From AP-15 sp963789025 (GTDB taxonomy: Bacteria > Pseudomonadota > Alphaproteobacteria > ATCC43930 > CGMCC-115725): a stretch of DNA of 64,000 bases. Below are positions 1 to 9,287 of the stretch, in pieces. Each line of letters begins with the position of its first letter. The first letter of the stretch is position 1. The notes under the pieces were generated by a model. It was given only the letters and a program-made list of their open reading frames with translations. It searched no databases and was not told the DNA's origin. The stretch is from assembly GCA_963789025.1 (NCBI GenBank), contig CAWBIT010000008.1:1116001-1180000 (forward strand). Reading direction: 5' to 3'. The position numbers and the translations under genes are program-made.

Positions 1-538
1 GGGCGAGCATCGAAAGGGCTTTCATAACCGGGCCGGCTTGGTTTGGCGGAGCACCGTTCCGACCCGAGCTTCGTTCATGATGCCCTCCATCATCTAACGC
101 ATGTTTAAAGAACGATGATGCGCACCCGTTGATGCATCCGGCGCGGCGCCGCAGCAGCAGCCTGTTATATATGGCACCGGGAGGCCCGGTTACGACACAC
201 TGGGCAACCCCCTTCTTCCCAGCCGATTAACGGGCCGCAGCGCTCATCTCCGGTAGCATTCGATCAAATCAATGAACTAAAACAATCAGAGGCCCTTTTC
301 GATTTACGGGACTTGCTGCGCACCAATTAAACCAAACAACGAATTTTTGCATCAGCGGTCTGTATCTTGAAATAGTTAAGAACATGACCATTTCGTTTTG
401 AGCACCTTTCGGTGCGCCGATGTGATGGCCGGCGGCGTTTGCGACTGCAAAGCCAGAAAGTTCGGCGGCGCCTCTCGCGCGATAGCGAGTTCCGTGAAAG
501 ATGCGCAGAGGCCTCTGACAGACGAAGCAGGAGTAGAA
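1..538. other. No supportable gene
   Basis: Reading frames here are shadows or are interrupted and none shows a recognisable motif. The stretch is mixed in composition, with AT-richer patches near 150-175 and 330-390. The last 100 bases lead into the Shine-Dalgarno sequence of the HTH gene starting at 539. Confidence 0.5.
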
Positions 539-1198
539 ATGTCCAAAATTCCGCAAGGCGAATGGAGCGCCATTGCGGCACGGTATGCAAAGGGCGAGTC
601 GATAACCAGAATTGCCCAGAGTTACGGCTGCACCCCGCCGGCGATCCATTACATCCTCAAGCGAGGCAGGCAGCGTGGCGCGCAGCACCCCGAGCAAAGG
701 GTCAACGGGAAATCGGATTCGGCAATGACCTTCCCCGGCGAACCGCGAAACTCGACAGCACCGGAGTTCCCGCGCGCCGTTGAACGGCGCGGCGACGAGA
801 ACGGAATTGGGCGAATGGTTCCGAGCGAAGCCAGACCGCCCGCTGGACCGCCGCCGCTTGAGCCGCGCCCGCCCCGCGAACCGGTCACTCCGATGCTCAG
901 CCAGCGAAGCCAGCCCGCTCCCCCACCACGAGGTGCGGGCCGAGATTCGGCATTTACCGCAGGTCTGGATCGTGAGCTTCATGGCCGCGCCGAAGCCGCC
1001 ATCGCGGCATTTCGCTCCAGCTTCGACGCCGCCCTCGCGGAGGGATCGCCGGATGTCTGCCAACGGCTTCGCCAGGCTGCATCGGATCTGATGCGGGTGG
1101 CGGCTCGCACCACGATCGTGCTCGATCGATTGAACGCAAATGCCGAACGCGAGCCCGCGCGCATGCCGGACCATTTGAGATGGAACCTCGGTCGTTAA
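539..1198 (+). CDS. HTH-domain protein with proline-rich linker
   Basis: This is a 219-residue protein of unknown specific function. Residues 1-45 look like a resolvase/Hin-type helix-turn-helix (GESITRIAQSYGCTPPAIHY followed by a basic patch), which suggests DNA binding. The middle (about 50-140) is Pro/Arg-rich and low complexity. The C-terminal 75 residues form a predicted helical domain. An in-frame ATG exists at 398, but 539 is preferred because AGGAG lies 5 bases upstream of it and the HTH begins right after it. It is monocistronic, followed by an inverted-repeat element. A regulator is the simplest reading, but no target is visible. Confidence 0.7.
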   Translation: MSKIPQGEWSAIAARYAKGESITRIAQSYGCTPPAIHYILKRGRQRGAQHPEQRVNGKSDSAMTFPGEPRNSTAPEFPRAVERRGDENGIGRMVPSEARPPAGPPPLEPRPPREPVTPMLSQRSQPAPPPRGAGRDSAFTAGLDRELHGRAEAAIAAFRSSFDAALAEGSPDVCQRLRQAASDLMRVAARTTIVLDRLNANAEREPARMPDHLRWNLGR

Positions 1199-1248
1199 GC
1201 ACGACCGGCTTCCTTATAGCATCATCCGATCAGGTTGCGTCGGCCCTC

Positions 1249-1336
1249 GTCGCCCCCGCGAAAGCGTCGCGAAAGCGGGGGTCCAGGCTAACCGGCCCCT
1301 GGGTTCCCGCTTTCGCGCCGCTTTCGCGGGAATGAC
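1249..1336. repeat. Inverted-repeat intergenic element
   Basis: Two arms of about 36 bases (1249-1284 and 1301-1336) are near-perfect reverse complements, built around CCCGCGAAAGCG, with a 16-base loop. The right arm ends in the GGGAATGAC motif typical of dispersed alphaproteobacterial intergenic repeats. It lies 3' of the HTH gene and could form a strong hairpin in RNA. Confidence 0.75.
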
Positions 1337-1549
1337 GAACCAACCTAATCGGAAACCGGTCTAGGCTAGCGTCTCTGGTATTGTCGCTCATCGAGCAGCG
1401 AGGCGAGTTCGTTGCGAGCCTTCTGCATGCGGTCACGGCGGATTCCGGCCAATGGATATTCGCCGCCAATGACCATGCTCAGAACGGCATTGCACCGGTC
1501 AAGGCGGTCGCCGGTCTCGCCTTCTCGCCGTCCCGCGGTCAATTCAGCG

Positions 1550-2080
1550 CACAAATGGATTGTACAAGGTCGGGATATCCGTGCTGCCCTGAATGCTGGA
1601 ATGCCCGCGCAGTGCCAGTATCCCGCCGCCCGGCCGACCGACGTTGCCGAGCAGTCCCTGAATGATGGCGGCTGCACGGATCATCTGGACACCAGTCGTA
1701 TGGTGCGTCCAGCCCACCGCATAGCAGATGGTGCGGTGCGTTCGCGGCCCGAATTGCGCGCCAATGCGTCGGCGGTTTGGACAAAGACGTCGCGAGCGCA
1801 GCCGGTCGTGCGTTCGACCATCTCTGGCGTGTACGCGGCGTAATGGCGGCGCAGGATCTGATAGACGCAATGCTGATGCCGCAATGTCGGGTCGCGCGGC
1901 GGCGGCCCCTTTCCCATCCGCTTGGTTTTTCGGCGAAGCTCTCCGTGGTATTGACGTGGTGCTCGGCCAATGACGCCGACACGTCCTCACCCTGGTACTG
2001 CCAGATATCGTATTTGTAAGAGCGGCTCTCCTCGTCCCAACCCGAGAAAACCCATCGAGCTCGCTGGCATCATTGAACCT
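1550..2080 (-). pseudogene. Formate dehydrogenase alpha subunit fragment, frameshifted
   Basis: Pieces of a molybdopterin formate dehydrogenase alpha chain can be read in successive frames on the minus strand: FSGWDEESRSYKYDIWQY near 2040-1985, HCVYQILRRHYAAYTPEMVE near 1880-1820, then YAVGWTHHTTGVQMIRAAA and GNVGRPGGGILALRGH near 1735-1600. In the family these belong to one polypeptide of roughly 900-1000 residues. Here about 170 residues survive with several frame changes and neither terminus. A further minus-strand open stretch at 1366-1540 (ending in LASLLDERQYQRR) follows but was not identified. Confidence 0.85.
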
Positions 2081-2197
2081 CTCGTCGCCAGGATGATGAC
2101 GCGTTCCGCCGATTGGATGCGGATCACCAAGTCAGCCGTCGTCCGACCTATGACGAACGCCAGAGTGACTGAAAGTTCTCAGGACCGAGGAATCGGA

Positions 2198-2845
2198 TCA
2201 GCGGCGGTGGTTCTGGTCCTTGGCCGGAGCGGATCGAGACCGCCGATCGAGCGCCTCGAGATCGAGCACCCTGCCGATCCGGGCGCGCAAATCAGGCAAC
2301 GCCTCGTTCTCGAACCAGGGATTGCCGCGCAGCCAGCGGATCGTATGCCAGCTCGGATGCGGCAGCACAAAATATTCCGGGAGAAAGTCACGCCAACGCA
2401 CGACGGTCTCGGTCATCGAGCGCCGTCGCAAGTGAGGCAGGTAATAGTAGATGGCGTAGCTGCCGACCAGCAAAGTCAGCTGGATGGCGGGAAGGGCGGC
2501 GCGCAGCCGCGTGTGCCAACGCGGCGCGCATTCGGTGCGCGGCGGCAGGTCGTTGCCCCTGGCATCGCGGCCGGGATAGCACAAACCGATCGGCATGATC
2601 GCAACGCGGCTCTCGTCGTAGAAGATCTCACGATCGAGAGCGAGCCATTCGCGCAGCCGGTCGCCGCTGCGGTCGTTGAACGAGAGCCCGGTCTCGTGGA
2701 CCCGCGTCCCCGGCGCCTGGCTGATGATCAGCAGCCGGGCCGAGGGCCGTCCGCGCAGGACGGGTCGAGGCCTACGCGGCAGGTGGGGCGCGCAGACAGT
2801 GCAGGCGCGCACCTCGGCGAGGAGTCGGTCGAAGGCCTCGCTCAC
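2198..2845 (-). CDS. Uracil-DNA glycosylase family protein
   Basis: This is a 215-residue protein of the uracil-DNA glycosylase superfamily. Such enzymes remove uracil from DNA to start base-excision repair. Residues 38-60 carry the motif-1 region (IISQAPGTRVHETGLSFND), followed by SGDRLREWL, and the second catalytic motif appears as HPSWH near residue 160. The N-terminal ACTVCAPHLP has two cysteines, but the full four-Cys Fe-S ligand set of family 4 is not obvious. Length fits the roughly 200-residue COG1573-like group. The C-terminal tail is basic. It stands alone, with its start just upstream of tRNA-Ser on the opposite strand. Confidence 0.8.
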   Translation of the reverse strand: MSEAFDRLLAEVRACTVCAPHLPRRPRPVLRGRPSARLLIISQAPGTRVHETGLSFNDRSGDRLREWLALDREIFYDESRVAIMPIGLCYPGRDARGNDLPPRTECAPRWHTRLRAALPAIQLTLLVGSYAIYYYLPHLRRRSMTETVVRWRDFLPEYFVLPHPSWHTIRWLRGNPWFENEALPDLRARIGRVLDLEALDRRSRSAPAKDQNHRR

Positions 2846-2953
2846 TGTCCCCTCATCGCGCCTCTCCGTCCGAAAAACGGGGGCGAATTGACTCGCGCCA
2901 CCTCACTGTCTACAAAGCCTGCGGCATGCGCCGTGTCGACCCCACTCATCGGT

Positions 2954-3046
2954 GGAGGGGTGGCCGAGTGGCTGAAGGCGGCGGTTTGCTAAACCGTTAT
3001 ACGGTTAACAGCCGTATCGTGGGTTCGAATCCCATCCCCTCCGCCA
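2954..3046 (+). tRNA. tRNA-Ser(GCT)
   Basis: The acceptor stem GGAGGGG (2954-2960) pairs with CCCCTCC (3036-3042), followed by discriminator G and an encoded CCA (3044-3046). The D-arm, the anticodon loop with GCT at 2988-2990, a long class II variable arm and the T-arm GGGTTCGAATCCC are all visible. The long variable arm and GCT anticodon identify a serine tRNA reading AGC/AGU. Confidence 0.97.
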
Positions 3047-3182
3047 CTCCGTTGATTTTGCTATATAACTTGCTGTCTCGGGGCGCCGGTCGAGGGTCGC
3101 TGATAGGAGATTTTCCGTCCGTTTGCCACCCGCTTTGCCACCGAAACTGTGCCGGGTTGTGCTCGAAGCGTTCTCGTCATCA

Positions 3183-3260
3183 TCAGCCGGCTAGGGTGCT
3201 TGCGAGAGCGGTTTCGACGGCCTCTGCGGCGCGCTCATCGGTGTTGCCGAATAAGTGACA
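3183..3260 (-). pseudogene. Tyrosine integrase C-terminal remnant
   Basis: The minus strand reads HLFGNTDERAAEAVETALAS followed by five residues and a stop. This resembles the extreme C-terminus of phage or island tyrosine recombinases, where the catalytic Tyr sits just before an HLF-type motif; here that position is Cys. Nothing upstream continues the protein. Its place 137 bases beyond tRNA-Ser fits the debris of an integrative element that used the tRNA as attachment site, but the piece is short. Confidence 0.5.
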
Positions 3261-3292
3261 TTTTCCTGGGGGTTTCCCTAGCGGCGGGCCGG

Positions 3293-4582
3293 CTAGTGCG
3301 CGGTTTGAAGGCTGCGCAGGACGCCTGGGCGACTCGATGTTTTTGTCAAATTTCGCAACCATTCAATCTCTGTAACGGACAGCATGTTTGCGGGGCAGCG
3401 CCAGCGCCAATTGCCCTCAGCGCGCCCGGGCAGATTCATACGCGCCTCGGCTCCGAGGTTGAGTACATCTTGTAGTGGCACGATCGCGAGCGCAGCAGGC
3501 GAGGACCACGCCAGTTCCATCAAGGCCGGGGCGGCATCGCTGCCGCGGGCTTCCGGCCGTTTCAGATAGCGCCAAGGAAATTGCCGCTGGGAGGCTGGCA
3601 ATTCCTCGCACCACTCGCGCGTCGGGGGATTGTCGTGGGTGCCGGTGTACACGACTGTATTCGCGGTGTAATTGTTCAGCAGATGCGGGTTATCCGGATG
3701 CCCATCGAAGGCGAACTGCAGCACCCGCGTCCCGGGCACATGGAACCGGTCGCGCAGCGCGGATACGTCAGGCGTGATGACGCGCAGATCCTCGGCTATC
3801 AGCGGCAGACCACCCAGTTCTCTCTGCACCACCTCGAAAAACTCGGCGCCGGGGCCGGGAACCCAATGGCCGCATTGCGCTGTCGCCGTGCCGGCCGGCA
3901 CATGCCAGGCGGCGGCGAAACCGCGGAAATGGTCCAAACGCACAGCGTCCACATGACGCAGAAGCGCGCGCAGACGATCGACACACCAGCGGTAGCCGGT
4001 GCATTCCGCTTGGCGGTACAGCAGGAATTGGGCAAACCGAACCTGATCGATCTGGCTCGCCAGCTCCTGGCGCGCACGCGCCAGAGCCGCGGGAATGCGT
4101 CGGATCAGCTCGACCGGCCACTCGAGGTAGTAGGCGTCGTTGTGTCTGGCTTTCAGCGCACGGAACAGCGCATAATCTTCCAGCCAATGGGAGTGAAGAT
4201 TGCGGAACTGCTCATAGGCGGCCTGCAGTTCTGGGTGGGCCCCGGCGCAGAAATTTCTCCAAGCCGTTTCGAGGATCCGTCGCTTGAACGGGATGAAGGC
4301 GTTATAGTCAACCGCTGATGCTGTAAACGACGCGGCCTCACAGTCGCTGGACCGCAGCAACCCGTCCTCGATCAGACCTTCCGGGCTGATCAGGAGCTCA
4401 TTCCCGGCAAAGGACGACAGCGCCTGGTATGGGGAATTGCCATACCCCGTCGGACCCAGCGGCAGCGCCTGCCACCAGCTCTGCCCGGCCTTGCGGAGTT
4501 GGTCGAGCCATGTCAGCGCAGCCCGCCCCAGATCGCCGATGCCGTAGGGCGAGGGCAGTGACGAGACGTCAACGCGGCTCAG
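3293..4582 (-). pseudogene. malQ: 4-alpha-glucanotransferase with start loss and internal deletion
   Basis: This is an amylomaltase, which transfers glucan chains in glycogen and maltodextrin metabolism. Recognisable parts are PYGIGDLG near the N-terminus, LGPTGYGNSPYQ, the nucleophile motif VRLDHFRGF, the acid/base region IAEDL and TGTHDNPPTREW. Two defects are visible. The sequence begins at VSSLPSPYGIGDLG with no ATG, GTG or TTG in frame; it runs back into the 3' end of pgm, so the usual N-terminal M..SGILLHPTSLPG part is missing. Between FLLYRQ and GYRW (about 3998-4009) the roughly 65 residues that normally hold the DSADVW and GQLWGNPLY segments are absent, in frame. About 429 residues remain of a usual 500. 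All three catalytic acids survive. It is most likely inactive. Confidence 0.85.
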
Positions 4583-6228
4583 TCGGCGGCGGCCAGCGCT
4601 TTGTTCACCATAGCTTGAGCTTCGGTGACGATAGCATTGAGGTGCGCGTCGTCCTTGAAGCTTTCGGCGTAGATCTTGTAGACCGCCTCGGTGCCGGACG
4701 GCCGGGCCGCAAACCAGCCACTGCGCGCGACCACCTTGAGGCCCCCGATCGGGGCATTGTTGCCCGGGGCACGGGTGAGCTTCGCAGTGATCGGTTCGCC
4801 GGCCAGAGTCGAGGCCTGGACGTTCGCGGGGGACAGTTTTTCCAGCTTCGATTTCTGCTCGGCTGTCGCCGGCGCGTCGATCCGCGTGTACAGCGGCGTG
4901 CCGAACTCCGCGGTCAGCGCCTGGTAATGCTCGCCGGGATCTTTGCCGGTGCGGGCGGTGATCTCGGCCGACAGCAGGTTCATGATCGGCCCGTCCTTGT
5001 CGGTCGTCCAGACGCTGCCGTCGTGGCGCAAGAAGCTGGCGCCGGCGCTCTCCTCGCCGCCAAAGCAGCACGAGCCGTCGAACAGCCCCGGTACGAACCA
5101 TTTGAAGCCGACCGGCACCTCACAGAGTTGGCGCCCGAGCCTCTCCACCACCCGATCAATCGTGCTGCTGCTGACCAGTGTCTTGCCGACGACAGCATCG
5201 GCGGGCCAGCGCGGGCGATGCGTCAGCAGATAGGAGATCGCCACCGCCAGATAATGGTTGGGGTTCATCAGTCCTGCCGATGGCGTGACGATGCCGTGGC
5301 GGTCGGAATCGGGATCGTTGGCGAAGGCGACCCGATACCGGTCCTTGAGGCCGACGAGCCGCGCCATCGCATAAGGGCTGGAGCAGTCCATGCGGATCTT
5401 GCCGTCGTGATCGACGGTCATGAACGAGAAGGCCGGGTCGACGTTCGGGTTCACCACCGCGATGTCGAGCTTGTAGATCGCATTGATCGGCTGCCAGTAA
5501 TGCACGGCGGCGCCGCCGAGCGGGTCGACCGCGAGCTTGAGGCCGGCGGCGCGAACGGCCTCCATATCGACGACGTTGCACAGGTCTTTGACATAGGGCA
5601 GCACGAAATCTTGCTGGCGCGTCGTATCCGCGCCGAGGGCTGCCTCAAACCCGATCCGCCGGACCTCTTTGTTCCGATTGCGCAGAATTTGGTTGGCCCG
5701 GTTCTCGACCCATTGGGTCACATCGATATCGGCCGGTCCCCCATGGGTCGGGTTGTATTTGAAACCGCCGTCCTCCGGAGGATTGTGCGAAGGGGTGACC
5801 ACAATGCCGTCCGCCAGATGTTCGGTGCGAGAGCGGTTGTGGACGAGGATCGCGTGCGAGATGACCGGCGTCGGCGTCACGCCGTCGGCCTGCTGAATAA
5901 CCGTCTGTACCCCGTTTGCCGCCAGGACTTCGAGCGCAGTGCACTGGGCGGGCCCGGAAAGCGCATGGGTGTCCTTGCCCATGTAGAGCGGACCATTGGT
6001 GCCCTGAGCGCGCCGGTAGTCGCAGATCGCTTGCGTGATCGCGAGAATGTGGGCCTCGGTAAACGATCCGCGAAACGGCGAGCCGCGATGACCGCTGGTC
6101 CCGAAGGCGACGAGTTGCTCGGGATCATCGAGATCAGGCTTGCACTCGAAATATTCGCGGTCGAGGCGGGCCAGATCGACGAGCATCTCCTTTGGCGCCG
6201 GCTTGCCGGCCAGCGGCGAAATGGTCAT
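4579..6228 (-). CDS. pgm: Phosphoglucomutase, alpha-D-glucose phosphate-specific
   Basis: This 549-residue enzyme matches E. coli Pgm in length (546) and interconverts glucose-1-phosphate and glucose-6-phosphate, linking glycogen turnover to glycolysis. Visible motifs are FGTSGHRG near residue 40, the phosphoserine loop TPSHNPPEDGGFKYNP, the metal-binding DPDSDRHG, the sugar-binding GGEESAG and the C-terminal phosphate-binding RPSGTE. The ATG at 6228 is chosen because AAGGA lies 8 bases upstream; the longer frame runs into glgP. It lies 13 bases downstream of glgP and its stop overlaps the malQ remnant, so it was part of a glgP-pgm-malQ operon and is the only member still complete. Confidence 0.95.
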   Translation of the reverse strand: MTISPLAGKPAPKEMLVDLARLDREYFECKPDLDDPEQLVAFGTSGHRGSPFRGSFTEAHILAITQAICDYRRAQGTNGPLYMGKDTHALSGPAQCTALEVLAANGVQTVIQQADGVTPTPVISHAILVHNRSRTEHLADGIVVTPSHNPPEDGGFKYNPTHGGPADIDVTQWVENRANQILRNRNKEVRRIGFEAALGADTTRQQDFVLPYVKDLCNVVDMEAVRAAGLKLAVDPLGGAAVHYWQPINAIYKLDIAVVNPNVDPAFSFMTVDHDGKIRMDCSSPYAMARLVGLKDRYRVAFANDPDSDRHGIVTPSAGLMNPNHYLAVAISYLLTHRPRWPADAVVGKTLVSSSTIDRVVERLGRQLCEVPVGFKWFVPGLFDGSCCFGGEESAGASFLRHDGSVWTTDKDGPIMNLLSAEITARTGKDPGEHYQALTAEFGTPLYTRIDAPATAEQKSKLEKLSPANVQASTLAGEPITAKLTRAPGNNAPIGGLKVVARSGWFAARPSGTEAVYKIYAESFKDDAHLNAIVTEAQAMVNKALAAAD

Positions 6229-6241
6229 AGGTCGATCCTTC

Positions 6242-7985
6242 TCATGGCACCGGACAGGGCTTCGCATTCCAGATCTCGGCGGCGTATTGGGCAATCGTGC
6301 GGTCGCTCGAGAACTTGCCGGAACTGGCGACATTGAGGATAGCTTTGCGCGCCCAGGCATCGCCATTCGCGTACAATTCGGTCAGCCTGTGGTCTGCCTC
6401 GAGATAGGATTTGAGGTCCGCCAGGTGCATGTAGTGGTCTCCGTGGGTCAGCAGCGCCTCGCGCAGCGGCGCAAAGATGCCGGGCTCGTGTCGACTGAAA
6501 TAATCGGAGAAGATCAGGTCGAGCGCGGCGCGCGTTTCGGGTTCGTTGTCGTAATGCCAATGCGGATTGTACCAACCGCGGCTGCCTTCCACCTGATCGG
6601 CGGTCAGGCCGAACAGGAAGAAATTCTCCTCGCCAGCTTCCTCGGCCATCTCGATCGTCGCGCCGTCGCGCGTGCCGATCGTCAATGACCCGTTCATCAT
6701 GAACTTCATGTTGCTCGTGCCGCTGGCCTCGTACCCGGCAGTGGAGATCTGGTTCGAGACGTCGGCGGCCGGGATGAGCCGCTCGGCCAGCGAAACGCAA
6801 TAGTCGGGAAGAAACACGACCTTGAGGCGGCCCTGCGCACCCGGATCGCCGTCGATCGTTTCAGCGAGGTTGTTGACGAACTTGATGATCAGCTTGGCCA
6901 GGCGGTAAGCCGGTGCGGCCTTGCCCGCAAAGAAGAACGTCCGCGGCGTCATCTCCAGGCCAGGATTTTCCCGCAGCCGATTGTACAGCACGACAATGCG
7001 CAGCGCGTTGAGCAATTGCCGCTTGTATTCATGGATGCGTTTGACCTGGCAGTCGAAAATCGTGTCCGGGTCGACAATCTGCCCGGTTGACGATTTGAGC
7101 CAGTCGGCAAAGTGCCGCTTGCTCTCGTGGGCGGCTTTGCGAAAGGCGTCGCGAAACGCTTTGTCGTCGGTAAACGGCTTGAGGTCGCTCAATTCGCTCA
7201 GATCGGTCACCCAGCCGTTGCCGATCGCCTCGGTGATGGTGGCAGCGAGCGCAGGGTTCGCCAACAGCAGCCAACGGCGCGGCGTTACCCCATTGGTCTT
7301 GTTATTGAAATGCTCCGGAAACATTTCGGCCAGGTCTTTGACCGTCATCGTGCGCAGCAGCCGGGAGTGAATTGCGGCCACGCCATTCGTGCTGTGCGAG
7401 CCGACAATGGCCAGATCGGCCATCCGGATTTTGCGCTCGGCACCCTCCTCGACGAGGCTCATGCGCCGCGCGCGCTCGTCTTCTCCCGGGAAGCGAGTCC
7501 TGACGGCATCGAGAAACCGCCGATTGATCTCGAAGATGATCTCCAAGTGGCGCGGCAGCATTCCCTCAAACCAGGCGAGAGGCCATTTCTCGAGGGCTTC
7601 GGGCAGCAAGGTGTGATTGGTGTAAGCCAACGTCCTCTGCGTGATGTCCCAGGCCTGGTCCCAGCCGAGATGTGCGTCATCCAGAAGAATGCGCATCAAC
7701 TCCGGCACCGCCATCGTCGGATGCGTGTCGTTCAACTGAATCGCAACCTTGTCGGGGAACGTGCTCCAATCGGCGTTGCTGCGGCGGAAGCGCCGCACCA
7801 GATCGGCCAGCGAGCAGGCGACGAGAAAATATTCCTGCACGAAGCGCAATCCCTGCCCCATTTCCGTGGAGTCATCGGGATACAGCACTCGGGTCAGGGA
7901 TTCGGCTGCGAGAGTACCAGCCAACGCTGCGACGAAATCGCCGCGGCTGAACGCCTGAAGGAGTGTAGCGCGACCAAAGACTGTT
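6242..7985 (-). pseudogene. glgP: Glycogen phosphorylase lacking the N-terminal third
   Basis: Glycogen phosphorylase releases glucose-1-phosphate from glycogen. The reading runs from AFSRGDF and VLYPDDSTEMGQGLRF through QLNDTHPT, HSTNGVAAIHS and NKTNGVTPRRW to the pyridoxal-phosphate region EASGTSNMKFMMNG. Around 565 residues remain of the usual 815-830. Homology starts abruptly near 7985, and no N-terminal domain, ATG or ribosome site lies upstream. The only in-frame start is a TTG at 7924 inside the conserved region. Loss of the N-terminal domain removes part of the active-site cleft and the dimer contacts, so a working enzyme is unlikely. Confidence 0.85.
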
Positions 7986-8189
7986 GGTCACATAACCGGT
8001 TTTTTTCGATCAATGGGCGTTTTTAGCGCAACCCGCTGCGGCCTTAAAAAGAACACATCGTGAATTTATGTTTCGAGCTCGTTTCGTACTGGAGGCCCGC
8101 TGATGCCGGAAATCGTTGCCGATTCGCCCTCGCCGTGGTGTTGTCACCTGTTTCCCCCTATTCTCACCTGTTCTTCGCGGATGGAGTCC

Positions 8190-8330
8190 AGTCATTTCAA
8201 TGACTTGGTCCTGATCCATCGCCCCCTCGCCGCGCAAACGACCCACAACCGGCAGGCCACTGATCCCGTGATCGAGCATTAGACAGATGGCGTCACTGAC
8301 CAGACCATCGCGACCTATCGTAACGACGTT
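8190..8330 (-). pseudogene. CBS-domain protein fragment
   Basis: The minus strand reads VSDAICLMLDHGISGLPVVG, the characteristic first half of a CBS domain, preceded by NVVTIGRDGL. Similarity stops after about 45 residues; the rest of the frame (down to 8010) has no CBS character. No start codon or ribosome site precedes it. It is treated as a relic beside the truncated glgP. Confidence 0.65.
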
Positions 8331-8470
8331 GCTATTCAGCGACGAGGGCAGTCAACAGAGGGGACAATGAATGGCGGCTCCGAAAGGGGCGGACGTGGCC
8401 AGGAAGGCCAAAGGACTTAGCTAACACCATGCGCCTGGCGACCGACGAGGCACGACGAGCTAAATGAGCC

Positions 8471-9181
8471 TCACTGCCGCTCAAGTCGGACATAAGCGAA
8501 GTAACTGATGCTGGCGGTGTGCGTGTCGTCGCTGTCGCAGAACACGGCCACAGCGACCAGGTGCGCCGGGGCCGCATCCTTCCAGATCTCGGCATAGACG
8601 CGGGCGAGGTTGATCCTCTCATCAAGCCAGCGCCCGACCCGGTCGTCGCCGGCATCGGCTACGAAGTGCGGGAAGCTGCCGATGTACTTGTAGTCTCCGG
8701 GCTTCAGCCGATTGCCCCAAATCACCTCCATGGCGCGCCTCTCGCCGCGGTCGGTTAGGAACCGAAGAAACAGCCGCGCAGGATGATCGTCGCCTTCGCG
8801 CGTGCGTTCGTCGAGCGGGCTGCGGATCGGCAATTCGATCAACCATCGCCAAGCAAGCATCGGGTAGGCGGCGAGATCGATATCAACCTGGCGGAACAGC
8901 ATCGACGCGCTGTCATGGGTTTCGAACCGCATGCTCGGCACCCCGTCCTTGACCGCAAACGCCATCGACATCGGGGAACGGGTCCAGAATTTCCGATGTC
9001 GCCAGCCGGAGGGGAGCGGATCGAGGGGAAAGCTTCGCCCGAAATCCATCACGGTCACGGTCGGGCCGCCATCGGGCCTCAAGACATCGCCCTGCCGAGG
9101 CCATAAATGCCATCCGATCAGGCCGACAGCCGCGACAAAGGCGACACCTCCAATAAGGAAGTATCGCGCCCGGAAGGTCAT
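8471..9181 (-). CDS. DUF3047 domain protein, membrane-anchored
   Basis: This 236-residue protein has a hydrophobic N-terminal segment at about residues 7-28 that could be an anchor or uncleaved signal. The rest is a predicted periplasmic domain matching my memory of DUF3047: MAWRWLIELPI-like and RFLTDRGERRAMEVIWGNRL motifs, and a C-terminal FCDSDDTHT...SYFAYVRLER. The biochemical role is unknown. The ATG at 9181 has GAGGAAATC directly upstream; a longer frame reaching 9385 lacks such a site. It is divergent from the aldolase gene at 9288 with a 106-base shared upstream region. Confidence 0.75.
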   Translation of the reverse strand: MTFRARYFLIGGVAFVAAVGLIGWHLWPRQGDVLRPDGGPTVTVMDFGRSFPLDPLPSGWRHRKFWTRSPMSMAFAVKDGVPSMRFETHDSASMLFRQVDIDLAAYPMLAWRWLIELPIRSPLDERTREGDDHPARLFLRFLTDRGERRAMEVIWGNRLKPGDYKYIGSFPHFVADAGDDRVGRWLDERINLARVYAEIWKDAAPAHLVAVAVFCDSDDTHTASISYFAYVRLERQ

Positions 9182-9287
9182 GATTTCCTCAACCGCCGCC
9201 TGCACCGCGCTACCTAACCATAGGAGCGTTGCGTGCGCGGGCAAGGCGGGCGATGTTAGGCAGCGTAGAACCCGTCGGAGTAACGCG

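Noticed and set aside
269..1174. 301-codon minus-strand frame opposite the HTH gene
   Set aside because: It is antisense to a gene with a good ribosome site and HTH motif; the composition is Arg/Ala-rich with no family pattern, typical of a high-GC shadow frame.
1249..1336. CRISPR-like repeat
   Set aside because: The arms are inverted, not direct, and there is a single pair without spacers; the same holds for 38789-38914 and 61276-61391.
4429..6336. 635-codon plus-strand frame opposite pgm
   Set aside because: It is fully antisense to phosphoglucomutase, which carries all its catalytic motifs; the long frame is a product of high GC.
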